Shown piece by piece: positions 58,907-64,000 of a stretch of DNA of 64,000 nucleotides. This DNA is from Xylona heveae TC161 (Eukaryota; Ascomycota; Xylonomycetes; Xylonales; Xylonaceae). The DNA lies in assembly GCF_001619985.1 (NCBI RefSeq), contig NW_017264201.1:248001-312000 (forward strand), in the 5' to 3' direction. The first letter of the stretch is position 1. Every line of letters starts with the position of its first letter. The translations under genes and the position numbers were made by a program. Below the pieces are notes generated by a model. It was not told where the DNA came from and made no database searches. It was given only the letters and a program-made list of their open reading frames with translations.

Positions 58907-59758
58907 ATGCGTTTCTTCCAATCTTCCTCCTCCTTGACCACTCTGGCCCTCGGAGCGGCCATTCTGCCTCAGTTGGTCCTCGCCGTGCCCGCACCTCAGC
59001 CGCCTCATGACCACACCAACCCCAATGAGCAAGCCAACATTGAGCACACCTTGGTGATGCACATGTCGCATCAGAGCCACGGCGACCACGACCATGATCA
59101 TGATCATCACAACCTCGACAATCATCGCTGGTCACACAACTTTGCTCACCCGGAACTCGAATGGTCCCTGGATGAAAAGACGTTGGAAGCACTCAACATG
59201 AAGCCTCACCACCACCATAACGACAAGGACAAGGACCACAAGTCCAAATCCACAGATCCCAATCGAGGCAAAGGTAACGGCCGAGGTCGCGGCGGCGGCA
59301 GACCCAAAACAACAAAGCCCACAAATCCCACCACCGTCATCGAGCACAAAGCCGGCATGTCAGTGCTCGACGAGGTCGTCGACGTCCTCGAGTATATCGA
59401 CCACCAAGCCAGTCGCGTCATTGAGTTTCTGACCAATTCTCCTCTTCCCACCGCCGTCCTGCAGGCCGGCCTACCCGCCGCCCCGACAAAGACTATGCCC
59501 GTCAAGTCGTGGGACATTGAGGACGAGGAGGAGCACCAGGCAGATGCGGAAGAACCTTCTTCTTCTATTAGTCATGACTTTGGCGGTCTGACAGAAGAAG
59601 AAAAACAGCATATTATCAAACAAATCCAAATCCACCGTCCCTCCTCGTCGTCGTCATCGCGTACTCGTACCCGTGCTAGGCCGCAAAAGACGAATGCGCC
59701 TGGCGCGCATGTGGAGCACGCGCAGAAGCAGAAGCCGATTGCCTCAGAGGAGATTTAG
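58907..59758 (+). CDS. Secreted histidine-rich protein of unknown function
   Basis: Single exon, 283 residues; I recognise no family. A signal peptide is clear: MRFFQ, a hydrophobic stretch to residue 25, and a likely cut after Ala26 (LVLA/VPAP). The mature N-terminal 90 residues are loaded with His and Asp, with HGDHDHDHDHH at 58-68 and HHHH at 101-104. A basic GKGNGRGRGGGRPK stretch at 121-134 follows, then a short region that looks folded (VLDEVVDVLEYIDHQASRVIEFL, 153-175), an acidic patch (DEEEH) and a Ser/Arg/Gln tail. His/Asp clusters often bind Zn, Ni or Cu, so an extracellular metal binder is a fair inference but unproven. The frame is open upstream to 58832, but ATG 58907 is chosen because it starts the signal peptide. 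Confidence 0.75.
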   Translation: MRFFQSSSSLTTLALGAAILPQLVLAVPAPQPPHDHTNPNEQANIEHTLVMHMSHQSHGDHDHDHDHHNLDNHRWSHNFAHPELEWSLDEKTLEALNMKPHHHHNDKDKDHKSKSTDPNRGKGNGRGRGGGRPKTTKPTNPTTVIEHKAGMSVLDEVVDVLEYIDHQASRVIEFLTNSPLPTAVLQAGLPAAPTKTMPVKSWDIEDEEEHQADAEEPSSSISHDFGGLTEEEKQHIIKQIQIHRPSSSSSSRTRTRARPQKTNAPGAHVEHAQKQKPIASEEI

Positions 59759-61377
59759 AACCGTCCATATTCGCGGTAACTCGATACCGTGATTATGTTA
59801 CTTTATCCCCTATTCATTTCCTATTCACTCCCATTCATTTCTCCAAGGTGCCGGTTGCGACAGAGGTGCTTGGCAAAGCGCTTGGCGTGTGGAGTATATA
59901 TACGTATACGAAAAGAGCGCGATGGGGGTTGCTATATTACGGCTTTGTCTTGCGTCGTGACAAGATAGCGTACCGGTATAGCAGTCCCTGCCTGCCCCAT
60001 GTACTGCGACTGCTCGACTTATCGCGACTACTCGACCTACACACCCATTTCCCTGTATACACGTATACGTCTACCGTACACTCATCCCGACACGCTATAA
60101 AATCTACTCGAACGCGCCCGCGCCCGCGCCATCGCCACCGTGTGATTACGCAGTCATAAATATGGTTCGCCATACTACACAGCACAGCACTCAAGTCCTC
60201 TCATGTTCGGGCGTGTGTGTGTGGTGGGGCGGGGAAGCGGAGGGTTGATGGGAAAGGAGAAAAGGAGAAAGGGAAGCGGAAGGGGGCATGGAAAGGGGAA
60301 TGGAAAAGGGACACAAGTCAACTCATTACATGACTACATGACTACCTGACTCTTAGGTACATTGGACGACTCTTTCCCTTTTTCAGCCTTTTCGGTGTCT
60401 CTGGTCTCTGCTCACTGATCACTGATCACTGATCTCTGATCATTTGTCGTCTCGGTCTTTATAATACTCCGTACATTACATGCGATAACGTATCGTTATT
60501 GAGATTGACGATACCCCGCCCGGAAGGAAGACCAGACGTCTGGTACCTGGATCTGTAATCGTGAACGGATAGCATGTCTATATGGGTAGTATAATATATT
60601 GAAATATATATATCCTGAAATATACATACCTTGAAATATAATACATAATAATACTCCTACGTTTTAAATATCCATGTATATCATGTATTTGCTTTAATGG
60701 TGTCTCTATAGGTACATTCATATCACTCACTTATACAGAGTGTTTGCCTTATAACGGGACATCAGGTTGACATATCCACACCGTACATTTCATTGGAATA
60801 TGTGCTTTACATTCTGTAAGCTACGAACGAGAACCACGAGATGCACTTTGCCTTACGATACAATACATACATGGACGGCACAGCTGTATGACAGCACGAT
60901 AGATTCAGGGTAACGACTAAAATCGCTTCGTCACAGGCGAATGAGTCAGAGATCGTAAGGAAAAATGTAAACGGGACTGTATTGAAAAATAAGGACGACT
61001 CAGCGCCGTTTCGATTGATGATAAGATTGAGATGAGAAGAGAAGAAAAATCTTTAGGACTCCATATTAATAAATGTGAAAAGAGAAAAAGAGAGCAAATA
61101 ATTCATTAAGGAATCGGGAGAGGCCTGCAAGTCAAGGCTGCCAAGAAAATATGAAATAGGACTAGAGAAAAGGCCAGGAAAAGACGCCGTTCCTTGCGAA
61201 TTGAAACTTGAGACGTGAATGATATACCTTGTCATCATACAAACTGTCGCAACCAGAACACCGCACCTTGAATGTACCATGAAACCAGCACTACGACCGC
61301 GACACCTTGCTCTTGTTATAATAGGGCGTGAATAAGTGAGAGAAACAAAAAAGGAAAATGCTGGGAGAGAAGTAAAA
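59759..61377. other. Convergent spacer before the demethylase gene
   Basis: 1.6 kb without a supported gene. Contains an ACTGATC array (60413-60441), a TACTCCGTAC palindrome (60465-60474), and AT-rich ATATA words near 60590-60650. Confidence 0.55.
60413..60441. repeat. ACTGATC heptanucleotide array
   Basis: Three perfect tandem ACTGATC units followed by one imperfect unit (TCTGATC). Confidence 0.8.
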
Positions 61378-64000
61378 TCAATCCCTTGCTACAATAGACG
61401 CGGGAGGGACGTTGCCTGCAGACATGACTGGAGGAGTTGCATGGCTTTCATGTCGTTCAGGTACAGTCATTGTCGCCTGCGGGGGAGGTATTGGCGTGGT
61501 GAAGAGTGCAGCATGATTTGGCTGTGGTGCGGGTAATGTGACATGGGGAGCTGGACCTTTCAATGGCGTTCCTTGAACCAAACGAGATGGTTGCAGTGCA
61601 AACGCCGGAGTACTAGTGCCGCTGTGGTGTGGAGAAGTCGGTGCGACAAGACCATCTCGATTCAACGCACCACGCGTTCCATTTGATCCCGCCGCGCTCT
61701 TCAATCCCGCAAAGAATGCTTCATAACTTGCTCCATGGGGCTGCGGAAGCGTAGACGCTCTTTGGACCTGCTGGTCAAACTGCTGCGGCGTTTGATAATG
61801 TGGTAATGGTACAGCTGCCTTGATCGGAGTTGAGCCATTTGCTGTCGTTGTTTGAGAATATGAGACAGGAGGATGGGGAGGACGAGAATGAGCAAGGGAG
61901 GTAGACGGTGGGGTTGCGCGATTGTGCTGACTTTGTATGTGTTGTACCTGCGGTTGGTACATTGGACTTGGAGAGTGGCGGTAGTATTGATAAGAAGGAG
62001 GTGGAGGATGGCTTTGAAGCTGCAAAGGCGGGGCCGGCAACGGTTGATACGATTGTGGAGAAGACGTCTGCACGTGAACGGGCGTGGGAGGCGAACTGGA
62101 ACTCGGAGAACATTGTGAGCTGAGATGGTCGCCTCGATGATAGGGTGAGGAATATTTCCTCGTATGGTTTTCATACGAATTGCGAAGATATGGGTAAACC
62201 GCCAAAGGGTGCTTGGACTTTGCACCGCTAACGTTTACATGCGGTCCCGCAACGCGCTGCTCAGTCGTCGCCTTATTGGCATCTGCGGCTGCCAAGACAG
62301 AGGGTCCCGGCTCCATGTTGGCCATAGGAGCTCGCCCTTGCGCAGGCAAAGGCGGGTGTGGACGAGATGAAGACTGATGGCCTTTTCCAGTCAGACCCGG
62401 GCTAGACGGAAATGATGGCTGCCGGGAGGCTAAAGTTGGTTTCGCAGGAGCGGTCTGAGCTACAGGCTGCCTGCTTGATGTTGCCACTGCTCCACGAGAG
62501 CGCTCGTCATGACCAAGAGTCTTCTGCTTCTCTGCATCACGTTGAAACTCTCGCTGAGACTGTAATGCATGTGCATCAATTGAATAGCCCCGCTGAGCCT
62601 GCGGTAAAACCTTGGCCTTTTCAGACTTCTTTTGTCGGTCATCTTTTGATGAGGAGATCGGGCGCTGATGATTGTTCAATGCAGCGGTCCCACCTCGCGG
62701 CATAAAGCTTGAGCCTGAAGGATGGGTGGCCGGAAAAGACCGTCGCTCCGCCACAACTCGTGACATGGGAGGTGGCTTCACACTTTCAAGGAAATTACTT
62801 GTGGGATTATGCAACTCCTTCGCCGGATTCTCAGTATACTGAGCCCTGGCCTCTGTCGAAGTCTTTCCAAGATAGTGCCAGATCTGGTTGGGTTTCTCAA
62901 AGTCCACCTTTGCCTGCGTCGAATTGCGCTCTGGCTCGGCTGTGTTGAACTCTGACCACACATACGGTCCGTCTGGATCGCAGAATGCATCATCGACCTT
63001 GGGCGGGCCATGTCGTTCCTGCATTCCACCGGGTTTGGCCATGTTTGATGGTAGTGGCTTGGCATTTGCAGATGGTTTCGACAGCTGTGAGTCGCTGGGA
63101 TTCAGAACCAAAATCCATTTGTATTCCACTTCCATTCGACCGCCACCAGGCAAGAGATCCACAAGCACCATTTCCTCGTCCTTGCGATTCTCCACCACAA
63201 CGCCCGCAAATATTTCGCCTTGGTATAATTGCATTTGAATAACTTCCTGAGCCTGCAATGATGATGCGTACTCCTTAATCAATGAATCTTCTTCGAGCAT
63301 TTCTCCAGTCACGTTCTTGCCCCTCTTCACCCGGTGGAATCTGCATCTAAAATCGATGCCAATGTCTGCGTATTCAACCCCATCCTCACCAAACACCGGC
63401 ACCATTCCGATGTCCACCTGAACTCCAGCAGCAGCAGCGCACGTTGCATGATATGCTCGAGTGCACTTCTTCTGCGAGCACTGGAAGCAAGCGCCACGTT
63501 TAGACCGGCAAAAGTTACACTTTAGGCTTAGACGCGCCTTATCAATATCGACAACGCCGCAAATGGCCTCTTTAGCACCCTCGTTGGAGACGTATGTTTC
63601 CGGAATGTAAGTAGCACATAGCCGGTGAGCACTTTTGCCATTATCCGTAGGCAACAGCTCGTCACACGACATATCATTCGGGCAGAGGACACAAGGTTCC
63701 TTGGCAGGAACCTTGACCCGAACCTTGACCTTCTTAACGCTGCCCTTTGCACCTTCGGCGCTCCTCTTGCGTTTTCGGCCGCGCTGCTGCTTGGGCTTCC
63801 CACCAACACTGCCAGGAGGAGTGGGAAGATCAGCAACAGCGTCTTCTCCCATCTCCTCGCCTTCGTCTAGTTCTTCATCCGTCTCTTCATACAGTTCGGG
63901 AGTCTTCTCGCCGCGAAGCTTGCGCTCAATCTCGCCGACGTCTACCCAGACGCTGTCGGCTTCACAATCGCATTTTTTGGCGATGCGACCATACTCCAGC
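61378..64000 (-). CDS. kdmA: KDM4/KdmA-type JmjC histone demethylase, C-terminal part
   Basis: C-terminal 873 residues of a nuclear protein whose N-terminus (expected JmjN and JmjC domains) lies beyond the right edge. The first visible residues LEYGRIAKKCDCEAD match the segment after the JmjC core of Rph1/KDM4 proteins, which remove methyl groups from H3K36 and H3K9. Next come an acidic region and a Lys/Arg-rich stretch, then an extended PHD finger: CVLCPND, HRLCATYIPETYV, CNFCRSKRGACFQCSQKKC, YHATCAAAAG and FRCRFHR. A Tudor-like patch (FAGVVVENRKDEEMVLVDLLPGG) follows. The final 500 or so residues are Pro/Ser/Gln-rich and disordered. No intron is needed in the visible part. The kdmA name is given by likeness to A. 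nidulans KdmA and not checked. Confidence 0.85.
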   Translation of the reverse strand, partial: LEYGRIAKKCDCEADSVWVDVGEIERKLRGEKTPELYEETDEELDEGEEMGEDAVADLPTPPGSVGGKPKQQRGRKRKRSAEGAKGSVKKVKVRVKVPAKEPCVLCPNDMSCDELLPTDNGKSAHRLCATYIPETYVSNEGAKEAICGVVDIDKARLSLKCNFCRSKRGACFQCSQKKCTRAYHATCAAAAGVQVDIGMVPVFGEDGVEYADIGIDFRCRFHRVKRGKNVTGEMLEEDSLIKEYASSLQAQEVIQMQLYQGEIFAGVVVENRKDEEMVLVDLLPGGGRMEVEYKWILVLNPSDSQLSKPSANAKPLPSNMAKPGGMQERHGPPKVDDAFCDPDGPYVWSEFNTAEPERNSTQAKVDFEKPNQIWHYLGKTSTEARAQYTENPAKELHNPTSNFLESVKPPPMSRVVAERRSFPATHPSGSSFMPRGGTAALNNHQRPISSSKDDRQKKSEKAKVLPQAQRGYSIDAHALQSQREFQRDAEKQKTLGHDERSRGAVATSSRQPVAQTAPAKPTLASRQPSFPSSPGLTGKGHQSSSRPHPPLPAQGRAPMANMEPGPSVLAAADANKATTEQRVAGPHVNVSGAKSKHPLAVYPYLRNSYENHTRKYSSPYHRGDHLSSQCSPSSSSPPTPVHVQTSSPQSYQPLPAPPLQLQSHPPPPSYQYYRHSPSPMYQPQVQHIQSQHNRATPPSTSLAHSRPPHPPVSYSQTTTANGSTPIKAAVPLPHYQTPQQFDQQVQRASTLPQPHGASYEAFFAGLKSAAGSNGTRGALNRDGLVAPTSPHHSGTSTPAFALQPSRLVQGTPLKGPAPHVTLPAPQPNHAALFTTPIPPPQATMTVPERHESHATPPVMSAGNVPPASIVARD

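Overview
The window is nuclear DNA of a filamentous ascomycete, most likely Eurotiales (Aspergillus/Penicillium/Talaromyces relatives). Genes are split by short GT-AG introns (about 50-160 nt), both strands are used without operons, intergenic spacers are 0.35-5 kb, and the proteins read like Pezizomycotina orthologues (PmtA-type mannosyltransferase, SepB, GltA, KdmA-type demethylase). I support 19 protein-coding genes, two of them cut by the window edges. I saw no tRNA, rRNA, CRISPR array, retroelement, viral remnant or DNA transposon.

Layout, left to right. 1-5.5 kb: two MFS permeases (a GIT1-like glycerophosphodiester/phosphate permease cut by the left edge, and a sugar transporter with a long N-terminal extension). 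7.8-10.4 kb: protein O-mannosyltransferase of the PMT2 class, flanked by repeat-rich spacers. 11.8-16.4 kb: a divergent pair, a Rab GTPase with two large low-complexity inserts (-) and a CTL/PNS1 choline-transporter-like protein (+). 17.2-26.5 kb: a conserved NTF2-like protein, the replication-fork protein SepB/Ctf4, and a divergent mitochondrial pair (Emi1-like twin CX9C protein and Yme2). 28.8-30.7 kb: intronless cytosolic Hsp70. 31-35.7 kb: a gene-free stretch of about 5 kb. 35.7-42.4 kb: the 2144-residue glutamate synthase GltA. 42.4-46.8 kb: an accessory-looking stretch with an AT-rich block, an APH-family kinase and a small DUF7587-like protein. 46.8-49.1 kb: a copper amine oxidase with a PTS1-like C-terminus. 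50.5-55.5 kb: Chz1 histone chaperone, a Bet1-type SNARE and Apc15. 58.9-59.8 kb: a secreted histidine-rich protein of unknown function. 61.4-64 kb: the C-terminal part of a KDM4/KdmA-type JmjC demethylase, cut by the right edge.

Most genes are core housekeeping functions: secretion and glycosylation (PMT2, Rab, Bet1), nitrogen assimilation (GltA, amine oxidase), replication, cell cycle and chromatin (SepB, Apc15, Chz1, KdmA) and mitochondrial maintenance (Emi1-like, Yme2). Regulatory signals that stand out are a perfect MluI cell-cycle box upstream of sepB and a tight pair of GATAAG sites upstream of the amine oxidase. The least explained items are the histidine-rich secreted protein, the inserts in the Rab GTPase, a 10-nt microexon in chz1, a recurrent TACTCCGTAC palindrome, several degenerate tandem repeats, and the gene-free stretch between hsp70 and gltA. 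No clearly novel multi-gene system was found.
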